Positions 7,820 through 16,390 of a stretch of DNA of 64,000 bases are shown piece after piece. Below the pieces are notes generated by a model that saw only the letters and a program-made list of their open reading frames with translations, was not told the DNA's origin and did not search any database. How positions within the stretch are numbered: the stretch's first letter is position 1; each line of letters starts with the position of its first letter. Both the position numbers and the translations under genes were made by a program. The stretch is from assembly GCF_003353425.1 (NCBI RefSeq), contig NZ_QRAO01000007.1:1-64000 (forward strand), written 5' to 3'. Origin of the DNA: Marinirhabdus gelatinilytica (lineage in GTDB: Bacteria > Bacteroidota > Bacteroidia > Flavobacteriales > Flavobacteriaceae).

Positions 7820-10800
7820 ATGAAAAAATTAGTACTCGTGCTGGCTACGTTCTTTATGATGGGGCAAGCAGTATTTGCACAATGCGAAGTGTCAGAAAAT
7901 TTTGACACCTACAACAATGGGGAGGTTCCTGTAGATTGGACCATGATCGACAATACAAACGGAACAAACTCCTATGGACAAGTAACTTCAGATCCGGCTT
8001 CACCAACGCCACCAAAATATTTCAGAATGTACAGTGGCAATGCCACAACCGGTGATTTGCTTTTTATATCTCCAATCAACCCTACCACTTCTGATGGAAA
8101 CCATAGGGTAAAATTTTACCTAGAGGGGTTTGGGGACTCAAACTTGGTTTTAGGAACAATAGATACTAATGACGGTACTGGAACCTTTTCGCCCATTACA
8201 ACCTTGGCAACTACAACAGATTGGGTCTTCCATGAGGTTGTTATTCCAGCCGGAACGGATCAATACCTAGCCTTTAAACATGATGCGTTAACAACATTCG
8301 ATCAAGTAAACCTGGACAGTATTTGCTTGGAGGAAATTCCAACCTGTTTGGAAGTGACTAACGTTATGTTGTCTAGTCCTACCGAGACCACCTTGGATAT
8401 TGCTTGGGACGAGAGTGCCTCAAACGAGGATAACTGGGAATATGTGGTACAAGAAATAGGAACGGGAATCCCCGTTGCCAATGGTACAGCTTATTCTTCT
8501 CCCAATGCTTCTGTTTCCTTCACTGTTACAGGTCTTACTATGAATACCGAATATGAAGCGTATGTTAGAGCAGATTGCGGTGGCGGAGATTATGGAGCGT
8601 GGATTTTGTCCGGTAATACTGAAAGAACAGATTGCGGAATAATTACCAGTAACTTTTGTGAGGACTGGGCTGGTGTTGAAGATGATACAGTTCCATTTTG
8701 CTGGAGTGTGTATGACGACCCAATGACAAGCGGCCACGCATTGGTAGATTACCAATTTGCGTATAGTAAAAATATGTTCGAATTAACGTTTACCAGCACA
8801 ACTGTTTTGGGCGACATTGTAGCCATTTCACCAGATGTAACCTATGCAACCGATGGTACACACCGTTTGCGTTTTACAGCGGGAGCTTCAGACACAACTC
8901 CGGATGTCTTAAAAGTAGGAACTATAGACGCAATGGGTAACTTTGTTGAAATTACGTCACTCACGTTAAATCCTGACAGGGAAACGGAATATCTCGTAGA
9001 CCTTCCAAACAATGGTCACTCCCATTTTGCATTCCAACACGGTGGCGCAGTGAATAAAACTGTATGGATCAATACGGTTTGTGTAGAAGATATTCCTTCT
9101 TGCTTGGAGGTTACAAACGTAGCAGCTACAAACGTACAGTATAATTCTGCCGATATTAGCTGGAATACGAGCGGTTCTTCCGAAACAGCTTGGGAATATA
9201 TAGTACAAGAAGCTACTATGCCAGCACCAGATGCAACTACAAGCGGTACAGAAGTAAATACAACTATGGTTACGGCGCCTCTTGGACCCAATACTGCCTA
9301 TATTGCCTATGTACGCGCAAAGTGTGACACAAACGATTTTGGAGCCTGGATTGCTTCTGAAGAATTCACCTCGGCCTGTGATATCTTCGTAGCCGAATAT
9401 AACAACGGCTTTGAAGGATTGAATGTAAGTGGGGAAGAGGTTAAACCCTGTTGGAATATTATAGATACCACAACCGGAGACTTTAGAACCTATAATACGG
9501 CTTATGGGATATTTCCTTATGAAGGAAGCCTAATGTTGCGCTTCTATTTTACAACATCATCAGATCTTGAAGGGTTGTTCTTGGTTTCACCTGAGTTTTC
9601 AGATCTGGCAAACGACAAACAAATCCGTTTCAGAATGAACAAAAGGGCTTCCAATGAAGCAGACTTTACGATGCAGGTGGGTACCATGGCAGACCCAACA
9701 GACCCTACCTCTTTTGTACTCTTGGATGATACTACCTTAAACGAAACCACGATAGTAGGTGACACCTGGAACGAATATACCATAGATTTAAGTACATACG
9801 ATACCACGTTGGGCCACAGTTATATTGCTTTTAAGCCGCAACACTCAGGTACGGGGCCTTCACAGTATATCTTTATGGATGATTTTAACTATGAATATAA
9901 CCCTGTTCAAGGATTTAATGACGAACCTACCACAGCAAATATCTTGTTAGCATCTGATGATTATGGTTGTAACAATGCCATTACGGGCGATTTTACAGGT
10001 GCAACACAGTCTCCTGAATTTCCCTGTACAGCACCAACATATTCAGATTATAACGATATATGGTACCGTTTTACTCCAGACGAAACGGGAGAATATGCTT
10101 TTGGGGCAGAAGATGTAACCGGTGACCCGTTGAGTATGTTTATATTCGAGGGGCCCTCAACCAATCCCCAACCTTTATCCGTAGGTTGTAGTACACAATA
10201 CTCTGCACAAATGCTTACCGCGGGAGTTACTTATTTTGTAGCTGTGGCAAGCCCAGTACCTACTTCAGAATTTTCATTGTGTGTATATAAATTCCCAGAA
10301 GTTCCAGTGAACGATGAGCCAGCTGGCGCATTGGTGTTAACCGAATCCAACAACAACATTTGTGAAAATGCTGTTACGGGATACACGGCTTCTGGTACGC
10401 TTTCGGACGATTCAGAATGTGGTGTAAATACAATAGATGTATGGTATACATTTGTCCCTAACTCAACTGCTAATTACACCTTTAGAAGAACCTTGATCAA
10501 TGGGGCTGCGTCTACCTCCGTGGCTGTGTATTCAGGAACTCCGGGGAACTTGACACAGGTAACAGAGCAGTGCAATAGCTATTTGCAAACTGTAGATTTA
10601 ATAGCAGGTGAAACCTACTATGTATCTGTAAGTAGTGGTGGTAGTTCTATTCCAATTTATTTTGAACTGTGTGCCTACCCATCGCCACCAGCACCTTCGA
10701 ACAACGAGTGTGATGCTGGTATAATTTTAACTGTGGGAGAAGATTTCCCATCAAGTTATATCATTGGAAATAATACTTCTGCTACCCGAAATGAGAACGA

Positions 10801-11659
10801 CCCTATGGTTTCTTGCGAAGGCTTAGAGTTTGAAGAGAAAGGTAAAGATGTTTGGTATACGGTTACAGTTCCAGATTCAGGAAGATTGGTACTGGAAACC
10901 CAAAGCGATAACGATCCTTACCTTGATGATACAGGAATGGAAGCTTATATAGGAGAATGTGGTATGTTGGAATCTTTAGCGTGCGATAGTGATGGGGGGC
11001 AAGGTTTCTTCAGTTATATTGAATTGACCGATTTACAACCGGGCGCTACTATCTCGGTACGAGTTTGGGGATATGTGGGACGTTTTGGAACCTTTAGGCT
11101 CGCAGCCTATGACGATTCACCAACCTGTGAGTTCCCAACAGATATCACGATTACAGATATTACTGAAACTTCTGCCTTGTTAAGTTGGGCCGAGCCAACT
11201 ACACCACCATCGGGAGGATATGAGTATATCGTTCAATTGGAGGATACAGGGTACCCAGGAGCAACCACAGGAACCGTTACTACTGAAACCAATGCAATTT
11301 TAGATAACCTTACGCCAAATACAGCGTATGAGGTGTATGTGAAATCTATTTGTGATACAAACGCTAGTGCATGGGATGGACCTTATGGGTTTATTACGGA
11401 CGAAGTGCTAGGAGTTTCTGAACACGAGGAAATTTCATTACAGTTTTATCCTAACCCTGTACAAGATGTTTTAAATTTCTCTGCTTCGCAAGTAATCGAA
11501 ACATTGACCGTGTACAGTTTAACAGGACAGATAGTACAAACCGAAAGAGTAGGGGCAACCCAGGGCCAAATTAATTTATCGGGCTTGAGTACCGGGATGT
11601 ATTTAGTTGAAGTACAGACCAGCTATGGTAACGAGCTTGTTAAGGTGTTTGTCGAATAA
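7820..11659 (+). CDS. Large secreted multidomain adhesin with T9SS type A sorting domain
   Basis: The 1279-residue protein has a signal peptide (MKKLVLVLATFFMMGQAVFAQ region). Three jelly-roll, MAM or choice-of-anchor-J-like domains begin about residues 22, 268 and 523. Fibronectin type III domains lie at about 174-265, 424-520 and 1108-1195, with recurring EYIVQE and NTAYEVYVK signatures. Three PPC-like domains containing DIWYRFTP, DVWYTFVP and DVWYTVTV occupy about 705-1105. The C-terminal sorting domain (about 1206-1279) has FYPNPVQDVL and GMYLVEV, the signals recognised by type IX secretion. No catalytic domain is visible, so adhesion or matrix binding is the likeliest role. The AraC/TPR pair upstream may control it; this is inferred from position only. 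Confidence 0.9.
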   Translation: MKKLVLVLATFFMMGQAVFAQCEVSENFDTYNNGEVPVDWTMIDNTNGTNSYGQVTSDPASPTPPKYFRMYSGNATTGDLLFISPINPTTSDGNHRVKFYLEGFGDSNLVLGTIDTNDGTGTFSPITTLATTTDWVFHEVVIPAGTDQYLAFKHDALTTFDQVNLDSICLEEIPTCLEVTNVMLSSPTETTLDIAWDESASNEDNWEYVVQEIGTGIPVANGTAYSSPNASVSFTVTGLTMNTEYEAYVRADCGGGDYGAWILSGNTERTDCGIITSNFCEDWAGVEDDTVPFCWSVYDDPMTSGHALVDYQFAYSKNMFELTFTSTTVLGDIVAISPDVTYATDGTHRLRFTAGASDTTPDVLKVGTIDAMGNFVEITSLTLNPDRETEYLVDLPNNGHSHFAFQHGGAVNKTVWINTVCVEDIPSCLEVTNVAATNVQYNSADISWNTSGSSETAWEYIVQEATMPAPDATTSGTEVNTTMVTAPLGPNTAYIAYVRAKCDTNDFGAWIASEEFTSACDIFVAEYNNGFEGLNVSGEEVKPCWNIIDTTTGDFRTYNTAYGIFPYEGSLMLRFYFTTSSDLEGLFLVSPEFSDLANDKQIRFRMNKRASNEADFTMQVGTMADPTDPTSFVLLDDTTLNETTIVGDTWNEYTIDLSTYDTTLGHSYIAFKPQHSGTGPSQYIFMDDFNYEYNPVQGFNDEPTTANILLASDDYGCNNAITGDFTGATQSPEFPCTAPTYSDYNDIWYRFTPDETGEYAFGAEDVTGDPLSMFIFEGPSTNPQPLSVGCSTQYSAQMLTAGVTYFVAVASPVPTSEFSLCVYKFPEVPVNDEPAGALVLTESNNNICENAVTGYTASGTLSDDSECGVNTIDVWYTFVPNSTANYTFRRTLINGAASTSVAVYSGTPGNLTQVTEQCNSYLQTVDLIAGETYYVSVSSGGSSIPIYFELCAYPSPPAPSNNECDAGIILTVGEDFPSSYIIGNNTSATRNENDPMVSCEGLEFEEKGKDVWYTVTVPDSGRLVLETQSDNDPYLDDTGMEAYIGECGMLESLACDSDGGQGFFSYIELTDLQPGATISVRVWGYVGRFGTFRLAAYDDSPTCEFPTDITITDITETSALLSWAEPTTPPSGGYEYIVQLEDTGYPGATTGTVTTETNAILDNLTPNTAYEVYVKSICDTNASAWDGPYGFITDEVLGVSEHEEISLQFYPNPVQDVLNFSASQVIETLTVYSLTGQIVQTERVGATQGQINLSGLSTGMYLVEVQTSYGNELVKVFVE

Positions 11660-11678
11660 CGCCATAACAGCTACTCCT

Positions 11679-11712
11679 AAAAAAACCGTCCATAAAAAGG
11701 CGGTTTTTTTTT
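11679..11712 (+). terminator. Rho-independent terminator
   Basis: AAAAAAACCG (11679-11688) pairs with CGGTTTTTTT (from 11701) and continues into a run of nine T. It lies 20 bases after the stop of the large adhesin. Confidence 0.8.
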
Positions 11713-11782
11713 GCTCAAAACCTAAAATAAACAAACTTTTATTACAATTTTGCATCAAGAATAGCGTGTGCCAACAAATTAT

Positions 11783-11858
11783 GCAACAGGGATAGCAGTG
11801 GCAGCTTGTGCCGAGGCGCGCATTGAGGCACAACTATAACGGATAGCCCGGCCGTTGC
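11783..11858. repeat. Structured intergenic element, copy 2
   Basis: It begins GCAACAGGGATAGCAG and ends GGATAGCCCGGCCGTTGC. Outer arms GCAAC (11783-11787) and GTTGC (11854-11858) pair. A perfect 7-bp inner hairpin, TTGTGCC (11806-11812) with GGCACAA (11827-11833), replaces the different inner stem of the copy at 51-128. It lies between the adhesin terminator and the TrhA gene, 10 bases before that start codon. Preserved ends with a changed but still paired middle argue for selection on structure. Confidence 0.65.
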
Positions 11859-11868
11859 CCAAAATACT

Positions 11869-12495
11869 ATGAGACTACAAACCCAAAGAGAGGAAACACT
11901 TAATGCTATTACCCACGGACTGGGCTTCTTACTCAGCCTATTGGGCTTTGGGTTGTTGCTTGTGTTTAAGACCTACGATACTGTTCAAGGTGTGGTAGCT
12001 GTTTTCCTTTACGGGGTTTCGCTTTCGGTACTCTATTTTGTTTCTGCACTGTACCATTACACCACAAACGAAAGGCGGAAGAATATATACAGAAAACTGG
12101 ACCATATTAGCATCTATTTGCTCATTGCTGGTACGTATTCCCCTGTGGTCCTGATCGCGCTGGAAAATAGCTTGGGGTGGGTTTTGTTCTGGACGGTATG
12201 GGGCATTGCGATAGCGGGAACGGTCCTCAAGATCTTCTTTACCGGAAGGTTTGAGGTGCTGTCTTTGCTGTTGTATGTAGTGATGGGCTGGCTCATAGTA
12301 TTCGATATACAAGCCCTTAGGGCAGCAGTGAGCCCAGAAGGAATGTGGCTATTGTTTGGCGGCGGATTGGCCTATACTGGAGGGATCGTTTTCTATGCCT
12401 TGGACAACATGCACTACAATCACGTAATATGGCATCTTTTTGTGCTTGCGGGAAGCATTTTGCACTATCTCTTTGTGTTTCTGGAAATAACCTAA
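11869..12495 (+). CDS. trhA: Hemolysin III / TrhA-family membrane protein
   Basis: The 208-residue protein has about seven membrane helices and is a bacterial member of the PAQR/hemolysin III family, implicated in membrane-fluidity homeostasis. Family hallmarks visible are SALYHYT (about 57-63), RKLDHISIYLLIAGTY (about 74-90) and the C-terminal HVIWHLFVLAGSILHY. These supply the conserved His and Asp residues of the putative metal site. Length matches the family. Its stop overlaps the stop of the convergent ZIP gene by a few bases. The structured element sits directly upstream, so the start codon is only 10 bases from that fold. Confidence 0.9.
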   Translation: MRLQTQREETLNAITHGLGFLLSLLGFGLLLVFKTYDTVQGVVAVFLYGVSLSVLYFVSALYHYTTNERRKNIYRKLDHISIYLLIAGTYSPVVLIALENSLGWVLFWTVWGIAIAGTVLKIFFTGRFEVLSLLLYVVMGWLIVFDIQALRAAVSPEGMWLLFGGGLAYTGGIVFYALDNMHYNHVIWHLFVLAGSILHYLFVFLEIT

Positions 12496-13160
12496 AGAAA
12501 ATACGCTAGTACCACTGCAAGAAATACGGCCGTCATTTTTGAGAGGTTAAAGTTGTGGTTCTTTGAGCTCTCGAACAAAATAGTGGTTGAAACATGTAAA
12601 AAGATACCTATAGCGATAGCATTTACTTGTGCAGCATAACTTTGGAGTAGGGGAAGTTCTGCCATTAAGAAACTGCCCAGAGGCGTCATAATGGCAAAGA
12701 GGGTCAAAAAAACCAAGGTGGTAGTATTGCTGAAATTTGCTTTTTGAAAGAACAGTGCCAAAATAATGGCAATGGGGATCTTGTGTACAATTATCCCGTA
12801 AAATATGGTATCGTGTCCAGTAATGGGGAACCCCTCGATAAGCGCGTGTACCGAAAGACTAATGAATAGCGCCAACGGAAATGCTTTTTGTTCGGTATGT
12901 ATGTGTACGTGCCCGTGTTCGGCACCTTTACTAAAAAAGTCCAACACAATTTGAAGCAGGATACCAGCCATAATAAACACGCCGATGTGCTCACCGCCAT
13001 TTTCAAAAACTTCCGGGAGTAGCTCAAACAAGGTGGTGGAGAGTAAAAAAGCACCGCTAAAGGCCAAGATAATGGGCAGTTGCACAAACTCCCTCTTTTG
13101 AAAGACCCTGGCCACCCCATAGCCTATGGCCACTGCTAGTATCAATGCAATATACTCCAT
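12492..13160 (-). CDS. ZIP-family divalent metal transporter
   Basis: The 222-residue integral membrane protein has about seven to eight helices. A variable His-rich loop, HGHVHIHTE, lies near residue 93. The metal-site helices carry HALIEGFPITGHD (about 109-121) and HKIPIA (about 130), the two signatures of ZIP zinc/iron transporters; a late helix carries HVSTTILFE. It probably imports zinc or another divalent cation. Its ATG overlaps the stop of the upstream methyltransferase gene (TAATG), so the two are almost certainly translated from one mRNA. Confidence 0.88.
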   Translation of the reverse strand: MEYIALILAVAIGYGVARVFQKREFVQLPIILAFSGAFLLSTTLFELLPEVFENGGEHIGVFIMAGILLQIVLDFFSKGAEHGHVHIHTEQKAFPLALFISLSVHALIEGFPITGHDTIFYGIIVHKIPIAIILALFFQKANFSNTTTLVFLTLFAIMTPLGSFLMAELPLLQSYAAQVNAIAIGIFLHVSTTILFESSKNHNFNLSKMTAVFLAVVLAYFL

Positions 13161-13894
13161 TAGGTAAATATAAGGATTAATCGTTCTGAAGTTTCCTCAT
13201 CAAAAGGCTCTAGTTGATAATTACCGAAGCAGTGCTTCAGTCCCATACCTGCCGCTTTAAAATATGCTTTAAAGTCTTTTAGCGTGAGTGCCTTTACACG
13301 TTCGGTATAAGAAAAATCGGTATCGTTGTGCTGAAATTTTATATCCTTGTAAATATAACCTTCAGCAGTATAGCGCTTTATGTGGAATACTATTCCGCCC
13401 ACTTTTTTAATTTCCGAAGGCACTAAGTTCTTGATAACATATGCAGCATTCATAAAATCTATCACACCGTGTCCCTTGGGTTTCAATTCCTCTTTTATGG
13501 CCTTGATAGTGCGTAAATTGTCCGCTTCATCTTTAAAATAACCAAAGCTGGTAAATAAATTGAAAACAGCTTGGAACCGTTGCGGATAGGGCAGGCACAT
13601 ATCGTGCACTCGGAATTTTAGGTTTTCACTCTCAAACTGCTTTGCAAAGTTTATACTGGAGGGTGATAGGTCCACTCCCGTAACATTAAAACCCATGTTG
13701 CTCAACGAAATAGCATGGCGACCCTTGCCGCAAGCAAGATCTAGAATAGTGTCGTTTTTCTTTAAGTCCAAAAAGTGTGTAAGGCGCAGCATAAATGCCT
13801 CGGCTTCTTTATGGCCTCTGTCCTTGTACAAAATGTGGTAATACGGCGTATCGAACCAAGACGAATACCAATCTGTAAGTTTTTCTTTTTGCAT
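13160..13894 (-). CDS. Class I SAM-dependent methyltransferase
   Basis: The 244-residue cytoplasmic protein has a Rossmann methyltransferase fold: motif I ILDLACGKGRHAISLS (about 51-66), the acidic strand VTGVDLSPSSI, and a later VFNLFTSFGYF segment. The substrate cannot be told from sequence; relatives include small-molecule and tRNA-modifying enzymes. It is translationally coupled to the downstream ZIP gene. Transcription most likely starts in the palindromic divergent promoter at 13911-13931, 17 bases upstream of its ATG. Confidence 0.85.
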   Translation of the reverse strand: MQKEKLTDWYSSWFDTPYYHILYKDRGHKEAEAFMLRLTHFLDLKKNDTILDLACGKGRHAISLSNMGFNVTGVDLSPSSINFAKQFESENLKFRVHDMCLPYPQRFQAVFNLFTSFGYFKDEADNLRTIKAIKEELKPKGHGVIDFMNAAYVIKNLVPSEIKKVGGIVFHIKRYTAEGYIYKDIKFQHNDTDFSYTERVKALTLKDFKAYFKAAGMGLKHCFGNYQLEPFDEETSERLILIFT

Positions 13895-13910
13895 CTCTTT
13901 CTATTGCGGT

Positions 13911-13931
13911 GCAAAAATACTGTATTTTTGC
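13911..13931. promoter_or_regulatory. Perfect palindrome carrying two back-to-back -7 elements
   Basis: GCAAAAATAC, one central T, then GTATTTTTGC forms a perfect inverted repeat. Each arm contains the Bacteroidota -7 element TATTTTTG: one at 13923-13930 on the plus strand for the RlmL-like gene (ATG 13952), one at 13912-13919 on the minus strand for the methyltransferase gene (ATG 13894). The two -7 elements are separated by three bases, so two polymerases could not occupy both at once. Confidence 0.65.
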
Positions 13932-13951
13932 AGGACTGAAGCGTATATAGT

Positions 13952-15109
13952 ATGGGAAAAAACTTTAAGATGGTGGCCAAGACATTGTATGGCCTAGAGG
14001 AACTTTTAGCACAGGAATTGAGGCAGTTGGGTGCTTCAGAAATAGAAGTGGGCACTCGTAATGTCTCTTTTGAGGGCGACACAGGGTTTATGTATAAAGT
14101 AAACCTATGCAGCCGCACCGCTATTAAAGTGCTTAAACCCATTACGGCTTTCAACATCTTTACTGAAGAGGATCTCTACAAAAAAACATACGCCATCCCT
14201 TGGGAAAATTATATGGAAGCAGACGGCAGCCTAGCAGTAGATGCCACGGTGTATTCCAAGGTATTTACCCATTCCCAATACATTTCTTTAAAGACCAAGG
14301 ATGCCATTGTGGACAGGTTTCGTGATAAAGAGGGCGAGCGCCCCGATGTGGACCTGGACCATCCTACACTGCGTATAAACATCCACATAGACCGAAACAT
14401 CTGTACCGTGTCCCTGGACAGTTCGGGGGCTTCGTTACACAAGAGAGGGTATAAGACCGAAAATACCCTGGCCCCAATAAATGAGGTGTTGGCTGCCGGA
14501 ATGATTATGCTCACCGGCTGGAGCGGTCAGTGCGATTTTATGGATCCCATGTGTGGAAGCGGGACCATAGCAACCGAAGCAGCAATGATAGCCTGCAACA
14601 TTCCACCGAACCTAAATAGAGACGAGTTTGGCTTTGAAACCTGGCCAGATTTTGATGTAGACTTATATGAAGTTATTGAAAATGCCGCGCTTAAAAAGAT
14701 AAAGGATTTCCATTTTAAGATCTATGCTAGCGATAAGGATGCATTCGCACTCCGAAAAGCAAAAACAAATATCAAAAATGCCAACCTTTCAGAATTTATT
14801 GAAGTGAAGGAGCAGGATTTCTTCGAAAGTAAAAAAGAGACCGAGCGACCTATGTTCTTGGTGTTCAACCCTCCGTATGACGAACGTCTCTCGGTTGAGG
14901 ATATAGATGCTTTTTATGCTGAAATAGGAAATACCTTGAAACGTGGGTATCCCGGAACCCAAGCGTGGATGATTACCAGTAATCTAGAAGCCCTTAAGAG
15001 TGTAGGATTGCGTCCCTCCCGAAAAATTAAGCTCTACAACGGAAAACTGGAAAGCCGTTTTGTCCGTTACGAGATGTACGAGGGGAGTAGAAAGGGGAAG
15101 AAGCGGTGA
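13952..15109 (+). CDS. THUMP-domain 23S rRNA guanine methyltransferase (RlmL/RlmK-like N-terminal type)
   Basis: The 385-residue protein has an N-terminal ferredoxin-like/THUMP RNA-binding region (about 1-150). The methyltransferase domain follows with DPMCGSGTIATEAA (about 197-210) and the catalytic NPPYDERL (about 305), which marks an N2-guanine RNA methyltransferase. It corresponds to the RlmL half of the fused E. coli RlmKL enzyme, which modifies G2445 of 23S rRNA. The RlmK half is absent, which is usual outside Gammaproteobacteria. It diverges from another methyltransferase gene through a shared palindromic promoter. Confidence 0.88.
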   Translation: MGKNFKMVAKTLYGLEELLAQELRQLGASEIEVGTRNVSFEGDTGFMYKVNLCSRTAIKVLKPITAFNIFTEEDLYKKTYAIPWENYMEADGSLAVDATVYSKVFTHSQYISLKTKDAIVDRFRDKEGERPDVDLDHPTLRINIHIDRNICTVSLDSSGASLHKRGYKTENTLAPINEVLAAGMIMLTGWSGQCDFMDPMCGSGTIATEAAMIACNIPPNLNRDEFGFETWPDFDVDLYEVIENAALKKIKDFHFKIYASDKDAFALRKAKTNIKNANLSEFIEVKEQDFFESKKETERPMFLVFNPPYDERLSVEDIDAFYAEIGNTLKRGYPGTQAWMITSNLEALKSVGLRPSRKIKLYNGKLESRFVRYEMYEGSRKGKKR

Positions 15110-15187
15110 ATTGGTGAGTTGGTGGATGGGAACGTTATGTGAAAAAACTAGAGATTTACCCACTATAGTATTCTTTCTAAAAAAAAG

Positions 15188-15922
15188 CTACTTTTTATAC
15201 AGCGGGATTAAATACGAAATGGTATAGCCATAACCAACACCAAACTGGCTAAAGTCATAAGTTCGGTTAAATCCTGGGATGATAAGGTTATCGAAACCTT
15301 CGGGGGTATCCTCGGTTATCTTTCGTTTCAGTTGTAGGTTAATAGATAGAAAAAGATTGTTCAACACTTCGGTTTTTACCCCTACGATCAATTCGGCCCA
15401 AGTGGCCGTTAAGCCTGTACTCTCAATAGACACTTCCCTTGGGGTTACCGGAAAAGCCGGATCTGTGGTATAGATGGTGTACGAATTAAGTTCTTGCGAA
15501 AATGTAGAAAACCCCACACGCAAACCACCAAAGATAGCGTTGTTCATATCCAGCCAATTGTTGTAGGCATTCAAATCGGCCCCCAATTTTATGTAGCTTC
15601 CGTTTGTAGTTGTCTTTAGGCCGTCTTGGTCCCAAATTCGGTTGGAGGTGCCCAACTCGGCAGCAACATAAATATCCTTTTTGATACGGTAATCGCCATT
15701 TACCTCAAAACTGGTATAGCCATCTTCCACGGCAGTACGTATAATTTTTGAAATATCTACTCCCACGCGCAAGCCGTATTTATTGGTCTTGGGTAGGGTG
15801 TCGTTTATGGCGGTTTCAACAGTTTCGGAATCTTCAACTGCTATGCTTTCTTCTTGCGCCATCATTGAAATTGACGCAAGCAAGAGGCTAAAACCTAATA
15901 GTAAGGTGTGCTTCAATTTCAT
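15188..15922 (-). CDS. Predicted outer-membrane beta-barrel protein (DUF6048-like)
   Basis: The 244-residue protein has a signal peptide (LLLGFSLLLASISMMAQ). Alternating beta-strands and a C-terminal YGYTISYLIPLYKK aromatic ending are typical of small outer-membrane barrels. From memory, its position beside the DUF6452-type lipoprotein and RlmD is a conserved flavobacterial arrangement, and DUF6048 is the family name used there. Function is unknown. Its start overlaps the end of the upstream lipoprotein gene by 35 bases, implying coupled expression. Confidence 0.75.
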   Translation of the reverse strand: MKLKHTLLLGFSLLLASISMMAQEESIAVEDSETVETAINDTLPKTNKYGLRVGVDISKIIRTAVEDGYTSFEVNGDYRIKKDIYVAAELGTSNRIWDQDGLKTTTNGSYIKLGADLNAYNNWLDMNNAIFGGLRVGFSTFSQELNSYTIYTTDPAFPVTPREVSIESTGLTATWAELIVGVKTEVLNNLFLSINLQLKRKITEDTPEGFDNLIIPGFNRTYDFSQFGVGYGYTISYLIPLYKK

Positions 15923-16388
15923 CTGTAATGTTGGTTTGTAGTATTAAAAACGAAGTGATCCAGTTGTCTTCATCTTCTATCAATTCGGTTTGAAATCCTG
16001 AATAGGTGGTTTTAAAGGCGCAGGCACGATTTACGTAGGTTTCCTCACGTTCATAACTAAAATTAATAAAATCCCCGTTGATGGTTTCCTCATCACTCAC
16101 GTTCATGATGAATAGTAGCTCTGTAAGGTCAGTTTCGGTATCCAAGGGAATCGCGATAGAATCGGTCGCTTCTGTACTTAGGAAAACCAGCGTAGAGTCT
16201 GGATCGTTCTTTCGTATGGATAGTCCGGTAACGCTCTTTGCCTGTGTTATATTGGCATTGTCCTTAAAAGTGATGATAAGCAGTGGTGTTACCGCTGTAT
16301 TGGGATCGCAAATATCGTCTCGGGTACAGCCCATAGTGAGCAGCACAATGCCGGCAATAAAGAAACTAACTAACTTAACTGTCTTCAA
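15888..16388 (-). CDS. Lipoprotein of unknown function (DUF6452-like)
   Basis: The 166-residue protein has a lipobox ending in LTMGC (Cys about 21), then a conserved-looking start TRDDICDPNTAVTPLLII, characteristic of the flavobacterial DUF6452 family as I recall it. Its remaining strands include FKDNAN, SIRKND and a late CAFKTTYSGFQTEL. It starts two bases after the stop of the RlmD gene and overlaps the following barrel-protein gene, forming a three-gene unit. A lipoprotein and barrel pair might work together in the outer membrane, but nothing shows this directly. Confidence 0.78.
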   Translation of the reverse strand: MKTVKLVSFFIAGIVLLTMGCTRDDICDPNTAVTPLLIITFKDNANITQAKSVTGLSIRKNDPDSTLVFLSTEATDSIAIPLDTETDLTELLFIMNVSDEETINGDFINFSYEREETYVNRACAFKTTYSGFQTELIEDEDNWITSFLILQTNITDEIEAHLTIRF

Positions 16389-16390
16389 TT

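Noticed and set aside
6500-7820. Frameshifted AraC domain after the headless TPR protein
   Set aside because: I read the 158 bases after its stop in all frames and found no helix-turn-helix sequence, so a simple frameshift does not explain the missing domain.
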